Below, piece after piece: positions 52,096-60,892 of a stretch of DNA of 64,000 bases. Source of the DNA: Terrimonas sp. (GTDB lineage: Bacteria; Bacteroidota; Bacteroidia; Chitinophagales; Chitinophagaceae); contig NZ_QCZJ01000012.1 of assembly GCF_003075435.1 (NCBI RefSeq), positions 96,523 through 160,522 on the forward strand, written 5' to 3'. The notes beneath the pieces were generated by a model, which saw only the letters and a program-made list of their open reading frames with translations, was not told where the DNA came from and searched no databases. Numbering within the stretch: the first letter of the stretch is position 1; the number at the start of each line of letters is the position of its first letter. The position numbers and the translations under genes were made by a program.

Positions 52096-53499
52096 TTAAT
52101 GTTCTCCTAAATTGAAATATTCCTTAGAATTATTATAACAAATGTCCTGCACCATTTTACCAAGCCAGGTAATGTCGCGGGGAAGTTCCCCGTTTTCTAC
52201 ATCGTTTCCTATCAGGTTACAAAGTATTCTCCTGAAATATTCGTGGCGTGGAAATGAAAGAAAGCTTCTTGAATCAGTGGTCATGCCTACAAACCTGCTC
52301 AGCAGTCCCATATTGCTTAATATATTCATCTGCTCTTCCATGCCATTCTTTTGATCAAGAAACCACCAGCCCGAACCGAACTGAATTTTACCCGGCGTTT
52401 TCCCATCCTGGAAATTTCCAGCCATGGTTGCATATATGGCGTTGTAGGATGGATTGTTATTATAGATGATGGTTTTAGCTAACTGGTTTTCCTTATCAAG
52501 GCGATTAAAGAATTTCGACATTGGCTGGGCAACCTGCCAATCGCCGATGGAATCTACGCCGGCATCAGCGCCGAGTAAACTTAACAGCCTGCTGTTATTA
52601 TTGCGTAAAGCGCCTACGTGAAATTGCTGTACCCATCCCCGTTGTGCGTTCCACTGGCAGATAAAATGCAGGGTGGCTGATTTAAACTGGCTCACCTGTT
52701 TTTCATCCAACACCTTTCCTTTCCTTACAGCGCTGAAACTTCTTTCCAGGTCTTTCAGGGTAAAATCATCAGCATGCATGGTTTCCAGTCCGTGATCAGA
52801 AATACGGCAACCGGTTTCGTGAAAGAAGTCGTGCCTGAGCTTTAATGCTTCAAGCAGGTCTTCATAACTATTGATGCTTATTTTAGCAGCCTGCTCTAAT
52901 TGTTGTATATAGTTGTTATAAGTGCCGGCATTTTCAACCGCCATTGCTTTATCAGGACGAAAGGCCGGAAATACTTTTGGCGCGCCTTTTAATTTTTTTA
53001 TGGCAATATGGTGCTCCAGCGAATCTGCGGGATCATCCGTTGTACATAAAACTTCGGCTTTAAATTTTTTAACTATAGTGTGAACAGGCAGTTTTTGTAA
53101 TTTGTCGTTGCAGGTTTTGTAAATTTCTTTGGCGTTTTTTTCGTTCAGTATTTTTTTAATACCAAAGGTGCGTTGCAGCTCAAGGTGCGTCCAGTGATAC
53201 AGCGGGTTGCGCATGGTATAAGGAACGGTAGCCGCCCATCGTGCAAACTTCGTGTAATCGTCAGCGTTACCGGTAATGTCGTTTTCATCAACGCCATTGG
53301 TGCGCATGGCTCTCCACTTATAATGATCGCCCTTCAGCCATATTTCGGTAATGTTTTTGAATTTTTTGTTGGCAGCTATTTCTGCCGGCGGCAGGTGATT
53401 ATGATAATCTATGATCGGCATTTTTTCTGCATAATCATGATAGAGTTTTTTAGCAACTGAAGTCTGTAATAAAAAATCTTCGTCCAGAAATTTTTTCAT
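52096..53499 (-). CDS. uxaC: Glucuronate (uronate) isomerase
   Basis: This 467-residue amidohydrolase-superfamily enzyme interconverts D-glucuronate and D-fructuronate (and galacturonate and tagaturonate). The N-terminus FLDEDFLLQTSVAKKLYHDYAEKMPIIDYHNHLPP has the metal His-x-His (HNH) pair. WLKGDHYKWRAMRTNGV, VLCTTDDPADSLEHH, FVGMTTDSRSFLSFPRHEYFRRILC and the C-terminal DITWLGKMVQDICYNNSKEYF complete the family. Full length, cytoplasmic. It lies between the KDPG aldolase (93 bp upstream) and the transporter (91 bp downstream) and is the first step of hexuronate use in this operon. A partner reductase (UxaB) is not in the operon. Confidence 0.95.
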   Translation of the reverse strand: MKKFLDEDFLLQTSVAKKLYHDYAEKMPIIDYHNHLPPAEIAANKKFKNITEIWLKGDHYKWRAMRTNGVDENDITGNADDYTKFARWAATVPYTMRNPLYHWTHLELQRTFGIKKILNEKNAKEIYKTCNDKLQKLPVHTIVKKFKAEVLCTTDDPADSLEHHIAIKKLKGAPKVFPAFRPDKAMAVENAGTYNNYIQQLEQAAKISINSYEDLLEALKLRHDFFHETGCRISDHGLETMHADDFTLKDLERSFSAVRKGKVLDEKQVSQFKSATLHFICQWNAQRGWVQQFHVGALRNNNSRLLSLLGADAGVDSIGDWQVAQPMSKFFNRLDKENQLAKTIIYNNNPSYNAIYATMAGNFQDGKTPGKIQFGSGWWFLDQKNGMEEQMNILSNMGLLSRFVGMTTDSRSFLSFPRHEYFRRILCNLIGNDVENGELPRDITWLGKMVQDICYNNSKEYFNLGEH

Positions 53500-53592
53500 A
53501 TAGCCGTTTTAAAAGATGATAGAAAATTCCGTGAAACGCGAGATGCCAGAGGTAAGATTTTGACGTTTCTCATCTCACAATTTCTTCCCGCC

Positions 53593-54255
53593 TCACTTTC
53601 TCGCATTATCAATATAACCAATGATATTTTTAACATGTTCCGTTACTTTTTCATATTGATTATCAGCTAACCAATCGGGAGGAAAAAGTTGTGAACCAAT
53701 ACCCACGGCGGCTACCCCGCTTTTAAACCAGCTGCTTATGTCATCCTGGGTTGGTTCAACGCCACCTGTTGTCATAAACTGCATATTGGGAAAAACAGCT
53801 TTTACCGCTTTAATAAATGCCGGTCCGCCCAATTGTTTTGCCGGAAAGATTTTTACAATATTTATTCCCCAATTCTCGGCCATGCCAATATCAGATGGCG
53901 TGGCACAACCCGGCATCCATAATTTTTTATGCTTTGAAGATACTTCGTGAATTTCGTGGTTGATAAGAGGAGATATTAAAAAATCAGCGCCTGCATGGAT
54001 GAACTGCTCTGCCTGCTGCCCGTTTTTGATAGTGCCGATGCCGAGTATCATTCCGGGTAAGGATTGGCTGCAATATTTACGCAGCTCAATAAAAATGTCG
54101 AATGAATTTTCGTTGCGGTTGGTAAACTCAAATAATCTAACGCCTGCATCGTATGAAGCCTTCAATACATTTTTGCAAACCGTTACATCCGTATGTGTAA
54201 ACAAAGGCATAAAGCCGGTTTGTTTTACAAGAGCAGCTATTTCGTGTTGGGTCAT
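53593..54255 (-). CDS. eda: KDPG/KHG aldolase family protein
   Basis: This 220-residue class I aldolase of the KDPG family cleaves 2-keto-3-deoxy-6-phosphogluconate to pyruvate and glyceraldehyde 3-phosphate. The Schiff-base Lys is K135 (INIVKIFPAKQLGG) and the general acid/base is E43 (LFEFTNRN). IGTIKNGQQAEQFIHAGADFLISP, MPGCATPSDI and FMTTGGVEPTQDDISSWFKSGVAAVGIGSQL match the family. kdgK ends 102 bp upstream (across a repeat), uxaC follows 93 bp downstream. Some members of the family act on 2-keto-3-deoxy-6-phosphogalactonate instead. Confidence 0.93.
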   Translation of the reverse strand: MTQHEIAALVKQTGFMPLFTHTDVTVCKNVLKASYDAGVRLFEFTNRNENSFDIFIELRKYCSQSLPGMILGIGTIKNGQQAEQFIHAGADFLISPLINHEIHEVSSKHKKLWMPGCATPSDIGMAENWGINIVKIFPAKQLGGPAFIKAVKAVFPNMQFMTTGGVEPTQDDISSWFKSGVAAVGIGSQLFPPDWLADNQYEKVTEHVKNIIGYIDNARK

Positions 54256-54266
54256 GTTGTATAGTT

Positions 54267-54345
54267 GTTTATGGTTTATGGTTTGAGGTTTATGGTTTTC
54301 GAGTTTCCAACAACGGTAAACTACAAACCAAAAACAATAAACCTC
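54267..54345. repeat. Direct TTTATGG repeats with an inverted repeat
   Basis: TTTATGG units occur at about 54268-54296, and GAGGTTTATGGTTTTCG (54285-54301) pairs with CAAAAACAATAAACCTC (54329-54345) except at two positions. It fills the aldolase-kdgK spacer and resembles the repeat at 12210-12240. Confidence 0.55.
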
Positions 54346-54356
54346 TCCTTTCCACC

Positions 54357-55364
54357 TTACCTGATTATCTTCCCGCTTCCTCCCTGTTTAATCACGGTGT
54401 TTACTTCATCAGAGGTAGCAATATTAAAGTCGCCGGTAATGCTGTGTTTTATAACACCACAGGCTGTTGCGAATTCTATGGTTTCGTCCAGTGGTAATTT
54501 GTTTTTTAAACCATGAATAATACCTGCCATAAAAGCATCGCCTGCACCTATCCGCTCGGCTATCTGCTGTATATGATATGGTTTTGATTGATGTATGTTT
54601 CCATCATGCCACAAATAACCAATATACTGGTTTGCGCTGGCGCTTTCCTGCACACGCATGGTCATGGCTATATGTTTTACCTGCGGCAGTTTTTCTTTTA
54701 TCAGTTTAAAGCTGCTTTCAACAAGATTGTTTTCGTCGGGCTCAATACCAAAATACAATTTCGCTGTATCAATATCAGCCAGTAAAACATCACAGTATTG
54801 CAATAGGGCGGGCATTATTTCAGCCGGCTTTTTGCCATATTTCCAAAGGGTATTCCTGTAGTTGAAGTCGGCGGAAACCTTAAGTCCGCTTTGCTTTGCA
54901 GCTGATAATGCTTCTTCACAAACCTCTACAAGGTTTTGGTTGAGTGCAGGCGTTATCCCGCTCCAGTGAAACCAGTCAGCGGTTTCAAATATTTTCTCCC
55001 ATTGAATATCGCCTTTTTTTAAAAAGCTGAAGGCCGAATATTCACGGTCATAAATTATTCTGCCCGGTCTTGCACCCTGCCCGCTTTCGTAATAATATAT
55101 ACCGGTTCGGTTATGTGTTGATGTTAGCGCCGCGGTTTCAACGCCATATTTATATAATTGAGATAGCCCTGCTCTCGCCAGTTCATTACCCGGCATTGCA
55201 GTAATATAAACAGAAGGATTGCCAAAAATAGATAAGGACACTGCGATATTGGCTTCAGAGCCTGCCCAATGCATTTCCAAACGATCTGCCTGAACAATTT
55301 TTTGCTGAGATGGGGGGGTGAGCCTGAGCAAATATTCGCCGAATAAAGCCACTTTTTTATTCAT
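54357..55364 (-). CDS. kdgK: 2-keto-3-deoxygluconate kinase (PfkB family)
   Basis: The product is 335 residues from the ATG at 55364 (MNKKVALFGEYLLRLTPPS), the normal KdgK start. An in-frame ATG 75 bp upstream adds an unlikely N-terminus. The PfkB fold is shown by GEYLLRLTPPS, HWAGSEANIAVSLSIFG, SGITPALNQNLVEVCEEAL, VSADFNYRNTLW, DVLLADIDTAKLYFG and the catalytic RIGAGDAFMAGIIHGL with its Asp near the C-terminus. It phosphorylates KDG for the aldolase gene downstream. A terminator between susD and this gene suggests it starts its own transcript; TATATTCG (55385-55392, read leftward) is a weak -7 candidate. Confidence 0.92.
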   Translation of the reverse strand: MNKKVALFGEYLLRLTPPSQQKIVQADRLEMHWAGSEANIAVSLSIFGNPSVYITAMPGNELARAGLSQLYKYGVETAALTSTHNRTGIYYYESGQGARPGRIIYDREYSAFSFLKKGDIQWEKIFETADWFHWSGITPALNQNLVEVCEEALSAAKQSGLKVSADFNYRNTLWKYGKKPAEIMPALLQYCDVLLADIDTAKLYFGIEPDENNLVESSFKLIKEKLPQVKHIAMTMRVQESASANQYIGYLWHDGNIHQSKPYHIQQIAERIGAGDAFMAGIIHGLKNKLPLDETIEFATACGVIKHSITGDFNIATSDEVNTVIKQGGSGKIIR

Positions 55365-55496
55365 AAGCAATTTCAACTGAGTGCCGAATATAAGTAATTT
55401 AAGGGAACACTCAGGGTAAATGCATTCAAATAAGTGCATGCTGTTCAGCGGATACCATTCTTTAAGTATAATAGCAGGGAAATGATATTATTCAAT

Positions 55497-55530
55497 AAAA
55501 AAATTTCGCTGAATTCAATATTCAGCGAAA
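55497..55530 (-). terminator. Terminator separating susD from kdgK
   Basis: TTTCGCTGAAT (55504-55514) and ATTCAGCGAAA (55520-55530) pair perfectly over 11 bp around a 5-nt loop. Read leftward the stem runs straight into TTTTTTT. It lies 74 bp after the susD stop, before kdgK. Confidence 0.85.
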
Positions 55531-55603
55531 CTTCTGTAGTATATATTTTTTGCTCACTTATTAATATATAGCCTATTACGGCTGGGCATTACAGCCTTTG
55601 CTT

Positions 55604-57109
55604 TTACTTTTTATCCCACCAAACTTTACTTAAATAGCTGTCGCCGTTCGACATCCTGGCTGCGGCTGTATTGTACTCATCCGGATTGCGAAAGCGCTCT
55701 GTACCGGAGTAAACTCCCCTGCGGGGTATTGTACCGTTGGTAACTCCCTGGTTTGGACCTGGGATCAGCGTTGGATACCCTGTACGGCGCCACTCGGCAT
55801 AGGCCTCATAATGCCGCATGAACAGGCTGATCCATTTCTGATCCATGATCTCCTCTAATTGCTCATCTGCGGTTCCCGACAGGGCGCCTTCAGTAGTGAT
55901 ATAGGTGTCGATTTGTGCATCTGGTATGTTATAGGGGGGAACTTTCATAGCAGCCCTGATACCTGCCTGATAAAAGGCTTCTGCGTCGCCCGGGCTAAGC
56001 CCGGCCCAACCCAGCAATGCGGACTCTGCCTTATAGAAGCAGAGGTCGGAGTACGACATAAATAAATAAGGAAAAGTAGATTTCCTGTCGTTGTAAATTG
56101 AAATGGTGCCATATGAATAATCATCCCTGTTAATAATCACATTTTGCCCGAGTGCTACTCCAAGCCCACGGTATATAGGATTACCGTCTTTCTTTGAGTT
56201 TTCTGTAGGTTCAGCAATTTTAGGAAGCCTTGGATCATTTTTAGCAAGCAACATATCAATAAATGGCGCTGCAAGCTGGTTTAATTCTTTACTTCCGTTA
56301 TAACCTCCTATTACAGGGTGATAGCCTATAGCAAATCCGTCCTGCGGATTGGTAGGCATATTTGCATTGTCGGCATTACTTTCAAAAATCGGACCCGCAA
56401 GTGCCTCTTCCACTGTTTTACGAGATAATGCAGCATCTGCATAGCGCAACCTGAAGCCTATCCTGAGCTTTAACATGTTGCCGAATTTTCTCCAGGCGTT
56501 CACGTTTCCCTTGTATACAAGGTCCGCATTGCCATAAGACAGGTCTGAGGCGCTTAACCGGCTCATTGCCTGATCCAGCTCAACAATCATGGATTTATAA
56601 ATCTCTTCCTGGGTATTGTATTTTGGCGTTAGTATAATTTCCGATTCAGGTAACCCGGTTTCAGAATAAGGGATATCACCCCAGAAATCGGTCATTCTTT
56701 GCCAGATATACAGTTCGTTGATTTTGGCAATTGCCAGTTTGGTTTTACCGGACTGACTTTCTTCCTGGCCTTTCAGCAGGCGGTTCCTTATCTGGGCAAG
56801 ATTGTGTATATACCCATAATGAGCCGCCCAGTTCCTGGTTTCATATATGTCCCGGTCTTCCAGGTATTGAGATGGCGCTGAAAGACTTCCGCTTGCCCAT
56901 TGTTCCACCCACGACCCTACCTGCCACCAATTGGCGCCTTCAGCCAGGAAGCCGTTCAACTGCACATTTGAAAGAATGTATTCGGGTGGAACTGAAGCAG
57001 GCTGGGTTGGAGAAATATTTAATGCTTCAAAATTTTTTGTACAGGCGGACAATAGGGTGACAACACCCAAAATTGCAGCGCTTTCGCGCAGGATACTATA
57101 TATTTTCAT
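55604..57109 (-). CDS. SusD/RagB family outer-membrane lipoprotein (SusD-like_2)
   Basis: This 501-residue lipoprotein has its lipid Cys at residue 23 (TLLSACTKNFEALN). The NISPTQPASVPPEYILSNVQL opening and the core KLAIAKINELYIWQRMTDFWGDIPYSE, MLKLRIGFRLRYADAALSRKTVEEAL, and LPKIAEPTENSKKDGNPIYRGL belong to the SusD-like_2 branch, which occurs with TonB-linked partners. The C-terminus has MDQKWISLFMRHYEAYAEWRRTGYP. It forms the lid for the SusC gene 20 bp upstream. The transcript ends at the terminator 74 bp after the stop. Confidence 0.93.
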   Translation of the reverse strand: MKIYSILRESAAILGVVTLLSACTKNFEALNISPTQPASVPPEYILSNVQLNGFLAEGANWWQVGSWVEQWASGSLSAPSQYLEDRDIYETRNWAAHYGYIHNLAQIRNRLLKGQEESQSGKTKLAIAKINELYIWQRMTDFWGDIPYSETGLPESEIILTPKYNTQEEIYKSMIVELDQAMSRLSASDLSYGNADLVYKGNVNAWRKFGNMLKLRIGFRLRYADAALSRKTVEEALAGPIFESNADNANMPTNPQDGFAIGYHPVIGGYNGSKELNQLAAPFIDMLLAKNDPRLPKIAEPTENSKKDGNPIYRGLGVALGQNVIINRDDYSYGTISIYNDRKSTFPYLFMSYSDLCFYKAESALLGWAGLSPGDAEAFYQAGIRAAMKVPPYNIPDAQIDTYITTEGALSGTADEQLEEIMDQKWISLFMRHYEAYAEWRRTGYPTLIPGPNQGVTNGTIPRRGVYSGTERFRNPDEYNTAAARMSNGDSYLSKVWWDKK

Positions 57110-57129
57110 CCGAGTATTTTTTGTTTTTT

Positions 57130-60100
57130 CTAAAATCTTACGTTAACATCAATACCAAAGGTTCTCATCAACGGAAGAGAATGTCCTTCCATTCCGAGCG
57201 TTCCTGTATTCACATTTACTGAAGCGTTTTCCGGCGAGAATCCATCGGTATGGCGTTCCAGGTAGCCAATATTTCTGCCGTAAACTGCTACCGATGCTCC
57301 TGAAAGCACTTTTGTGCCGGTTAACCATTTGGCAGGTAACTGGTAAGCCAAACGTATTTCACGGATGGCAGTATAGCTGGCATCATAAATAAATTCTTCT
57401 GCCACAGCAAAGCCTTTGTCCGGCGCCACACGATTCCAGAATGCCTGGGCTGTTGTTGTTTGGGAATTCTTTTCGCCCGTAGCTACCCAAACGCCATTCT
57501 CCAACTTTGCTTTAACACCTTCCACAAGCAGCCCCCCCTCTCTTCCTTCAAGTGTTCGCTTTGAAGTGCCATAAGCCGCTTCCTGCACGCGTCCCTGCGA
57601 AAAGATAAGACCGCCCCTGCGCATATCAATGAGGGTGCTAAGCGAAAATCCTTTATAAAAAAAACTGTTGGCAAAACCGCCTGTCCATTTGGGATTTGCA
57701 TTGCCCAATTCGAGCGTAGATACAGATTTCACAACAGGAAGGCCATTGTCGTCAATCAGCCTGTTGCCTTTATCATCACGTGCATAGGCATAGTCTGCTG
57801 CATTTAGTACACCGAAGGGTTTTCCCGGTACCGCTGTTATACGGATATTCCTGTCTGACCCGACAAGGAACTCCGAAACGCCTTCAATAAGTTCCAGTAC
57901 TTTGTTGCGGTTAGCTGCAAAATTGAAGCTGGATTCCCACCTGAAACCATTTTTCAATTTAACCGGTGTGCCGGAAATCAGCATTTCGATCCCTTTATTC
58001 TGTATACGTCCGGAATTGGTCAGCTTGGTACTGTATCCCGTAGACTGCGCAATAGTGATAGGGAGTATCTGGTTGCTTGTAACGGAATGATAATAGGTAA
58101 AGTCTATTAGCAGCCTGTTCTTCAGGAACCTTAATTCTGTACCAATTTCGTAGGATGTTTTCAACTCATTCTTCAGGTTAGGGTCGGTAATTACTTCCGT
58201 ATAGCCTGCAAGAGGTTGATTTTGAAATGTATTGGCATTCAACCCGAAATAACCTACTGTATTATATGGATCTCCTGACCGCCCCGCCTGCGCCCATGAG
58301 CCGCGGATCTTGGCATAGTCAAGAAAAGAGCTGTTTATATTCAATGCATCTGTAAGAATTACACTTGCGCCTACAGAAGGATAGAAAAAAGAGTTGTTCT
58401 TAACAGGCAGGGTAGATGACCAGTCGTTACGGGCAGTTACATCAATAAACCAGGTATTCTTATATCCAATGTTTGCCGCTCCGTAAACGGAATTAATATC
58501 ATATTCGGAAACTTCAAGGGATGGCGTGTTCAGCAGCGTTTTCCCAATGGCATACAACTTAGGAATACTTAACTGGGTACCTGTGTTGCCGGTAAGACGA
58601 TACCGGTTCTGTTGATGGTTGGCGCCAATATTAACAAAATAGGAGAACTCTCCTATGTCCCGCGCCGCGGTTATCAGCACATCAGCGTTTTCTACCTTGT
58701 TATAAACGTTGTTTTCAAAAACTCTTCCTGTTTGCTGTATCCTTGTGCCAACTGCATCCCAACCATACTGCCGTTCGTAGTAAAAATCAGTTCCATAGCG
58801 TCCCTGTATAGAAATGCCCTTTGCCAGCTGGTAGCTCAATTTGGCATAAGCGATCAGGCGGTCTCTCTGGTCTTCATTATGGCTGTTGTTAATTGTCCAG
58901 AAGGGATTGGAGGTAACAGAATTGCTTTCAAATATTTTTTCTCCACCTACAAAAAATGCGGCGCCCCCGATATCACGCGAATTCTGTATGTCTTTAGCGG
59001 TATATTCATATCTACTGAGCCCCTCCATGCTAAGGCTCCTGGGGATATACAGAAAACGATAAACCGGGTTTTGCCCATCATCCCCAAGGTGCGGTCTATT
59101 CACTACATTCTGCCTGATATAGTTGGCTTTTACATCCAGGTTCAGCCCTTTGGCGATATCCGTTGAGATTTTTATTGTTGCTGAATTTCTTTTAAGCGTA
59201 TTGGTAGGCTGAAAGCCATCATTGTTCAGATTGGTAATAGAAGCGTAATATGTTGTCTTTTCTCCACCGCCATCAACGCTAAGCGTATTCATCAGCATTT
59301 TTTCAGGATGGAAGAATGCGGTATACGGGTTTTCTATGGGAGAGTAATTCGTGGTATCCCCCCACATGTCTTCTACAAGCTGTCCATCCATTTTTGGACC
59401 CCAGCTCCCACGGCTGGTTGGATTTCGTCCACCGCTCAATTTTGGTATACCACCTGTTAAAGCCGGATCGTAAACTACTACCGATCCATCAGATTTTCTA
59501 TAAAATGTAAAATTACCGTTAAAGCCTTGCCCATATACATTTTGATAGTCGGGCTGCACCAATGCATTACCTGTTGAAAAGCTGCCGTCGTAACTGATAG
59601 TGGGCTTACGGTTTCGGGAACCCGATTTGGTAGTGATAATTACTACCCCGTTAGCGCCTAACTGACCGTAAAGCGCAGCGCCATTAGGTCCCTTCAACAC
59701 TGTTACAGACTCAATGTCATTGGGGTTAATATTGGATATGCCATCTCCGCCATCTACGCCGGTAGCGAAGGTCTGTGAGCCCAGGCTTCTTCTGTTGGAG
59801 TTATCAATAGGCACACCATCAATAACGTACAGAGGTTGGGAGTTACCCGAAAGCGAAGAATTGCCGCGTATAATTACACGGGAAGCGCCGGACATGCCTG
59901 CCGCGGAAGATGTTACCTGTACGCCGGCAACCTTTGCAGAAAGTGCCGAACCCAGGTTGGTTTCTTTTGAATTGGCAAAATCTGATCCCCGCAGCTCGCC
60001 TGTGGCAAAGCTCAGTGCTTTTTTATCTCTTTTGATGCCCAGGGCAGTAACCACTATTTCCTGGGTGCTGGTAGCCGCCGGTTTTAAAACTATCCTCAAA

Positions 60101-60714
60101 AAAGTTTCTTTTGAAACCGCTATCTCAACAGTTTCATGCCCCACAAAGGAAATCGTTAATGTTCCGGCTGCATCGGGTAGTTGAAGTGTAAAATTACCAT
60201 TGGCATCTGTTGTAGTGCCTCGTTCTGTACCCTTTAACTTCACGGAAGCTCCTGCCAGGGGGTTACCCGATTCATCTTTTACATTTCCCTGTATGGTGAC
60301 AGGGGGAGGAGGCAGCACAACCTCGCCTCGTACAGAAGGAACAGGCTGCATTTCCTTTTCCCTGACGATAACGGTATTATATTTTATTTCATATACAAAA
60401 GGCTGTTCCTTAAAACAGATATTCAATGCTTCGGTAAGCTCCATATTTTGTATGTTAAGCGAAACGGGGCTGGCTTTTTGCAGTATCTTTTTTTCATAGA
60501 AAAAAGCGTAGCCGGTTTGCTTTTCAATCAGCCTGAAAACTTTTTCCAGGGAAATGTTTTTTTCAGCAATGCTTATTTTTTGTGAAAAAGATTTTGCATT
60601 AAGATTAAACGTGAATGCGAGGATTAAAACTGCAGTCAGTTTCATAATCAACAACTTTTGAGTAAAAGGCTTACCATAGCGCCGGGGAGCTTGGCAAAAC
60701 GGTCTTGAATCCAT
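57130..60714 (-). CDS. SusC/RagA TonB-linked outer-membrane transporter with STN domain
   Basis: This 1194-residue protein has a signal region (MKLTAVLILAFTFNLNAKSFSQ after an N-terminal extension of 23 residues), an STN domain (ISLEKVFRLIEKQTGYAFFYEKK), a carboxypeptidase regulatory-like domain (GNVKDESGNPLAGASVKLKG), the plug (ALGIKRDKKALSFATGELRG, YVIDGVPIDNSNRRS) and a barrel ending LMRTFGIDVNVRF. STN indicates transenvelope signalling to FecR (178 bp upstream). SusD follows 20 bp downstream. The pair imports a nutrient; nearby uronate genes suggest a uronate-containing substrate, but the terminator after susD keeps the evidence indirect. Confidence 0.95.
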   Translation of the reverse strand: MDSRPFCQAPRRYGKPFTQKLLIMKLTAVLILAFTFNLNAKSFSQKISIAEKNISLEKVFRLIEKQTGYAFFYEKKILQKASPVSLNIQNMELTEALNICFKEQPFVYEIKYNTVIVREKEMQPVPSVRGEVVLPPPPVTIQGNVKDESGNPLAGASVKLKGTERGTTTDANGNFTLQLPDAAGTLTISFVGHETVEIAVSKETFLRIVLKPAATSTQEIVVTALGIKRDKKALSFATGELRGSDFANSKETNLGSALSAKVAGVQVTSSAAGMSGASRVIIRGNSSLSGNSQPLYVIDGVPIDNSNRRSLGSQTFATGVDGGDGISNINPNDIESVTVLKGPNGAALYGQLGANGVVIITTKSGSRNRKPTISYDGSFSTGNALVQPDYQNVYGQGFNGNFTFYRKSDGSVVVYDPALTGGIPKLSGGRNPTSRGSWGPKMDGQLVEDMWGDTTNYSPIENPYTAFFHPEKMLMNTLSVDGGGEKTTYYASITNLNNDGFQPTNTLKRNSATIKISTDIAKGLNLDVKANYIRQNVVNRPHLGDDGQNPVYRFLYIPRSLSMEGLSRYEYTAKDIQNSRDIGGAAFFVGGEKIFESNSVTSNPFWTINNSHNEDQRDRLIAYAKLSYQLAKGISIQGRYGTDFYYERQYGWDAVGTRIQQTGRVFENNVYNKVENADVLITAARDIGEFSYFVNIGANHQQNRYRLTGNTGTQLSIPKLYAIGKTLLNTPSLEVSEYDINSVYGAANIGYKNTWFIDVTARNDWSSTLPVKNNSFFYPSVGASVILTDALNINSSFLDYAKIRGSWAQAGRSGDPYNTVGYFGLNANTFQNQPLAGYTEVITDPNLKNELKTSYEIGTELRFLKNRLLIDFTYYHSVTSNQILPITIAQSTGYSTKLTNSGRIQNKGIEMLISGTPVKLKNGFRWESSFNFAANRNKVLELIEGVSEFLVGSDRNIRITAVPGKPFGVLNAADYAYARDDKGNRLIDDNGLPVVKSVSTLELGNANPKWTGGFANSFFYKGFSLSTLIDMRRGGLIFSQGRVQEAAYGTSKRTLEGREGGLLVEGVKAKLENGVWVATGEKNSQTTTAQAFWNRVAPDKGFAVAEEFIYDASYTAIREIRLAYQLPAKWLTGTKVLSGASVAVYGRNIGYLERHTDGFSPENASVNVNTGTLGMEGHSLPLMRTFGIDVNVRF

Positions 60715-60892
60715 AAATTTGGAATGTTTGGGTTAAAAAATTTAAGTCAGACAGTTTGAATTTTTTAGACAGCCCATCAATCGCCGGGAATGTTGACCGC
60801 ATTTCCGGTTTTATTTTCGGCTGCCTTGGGGGTTTATTTTTTTTCCATATGCAATTACAGTTTTGTTTTAGTTAAGGATGAAATGAAAAATT

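Noticed and set aside
54285..54345. Terminator for kdgK
   Set aside because: The inverted repeat is long and AT-rich but has two mismatches, a 27-nt loop and no T-run; better described as a repeat.
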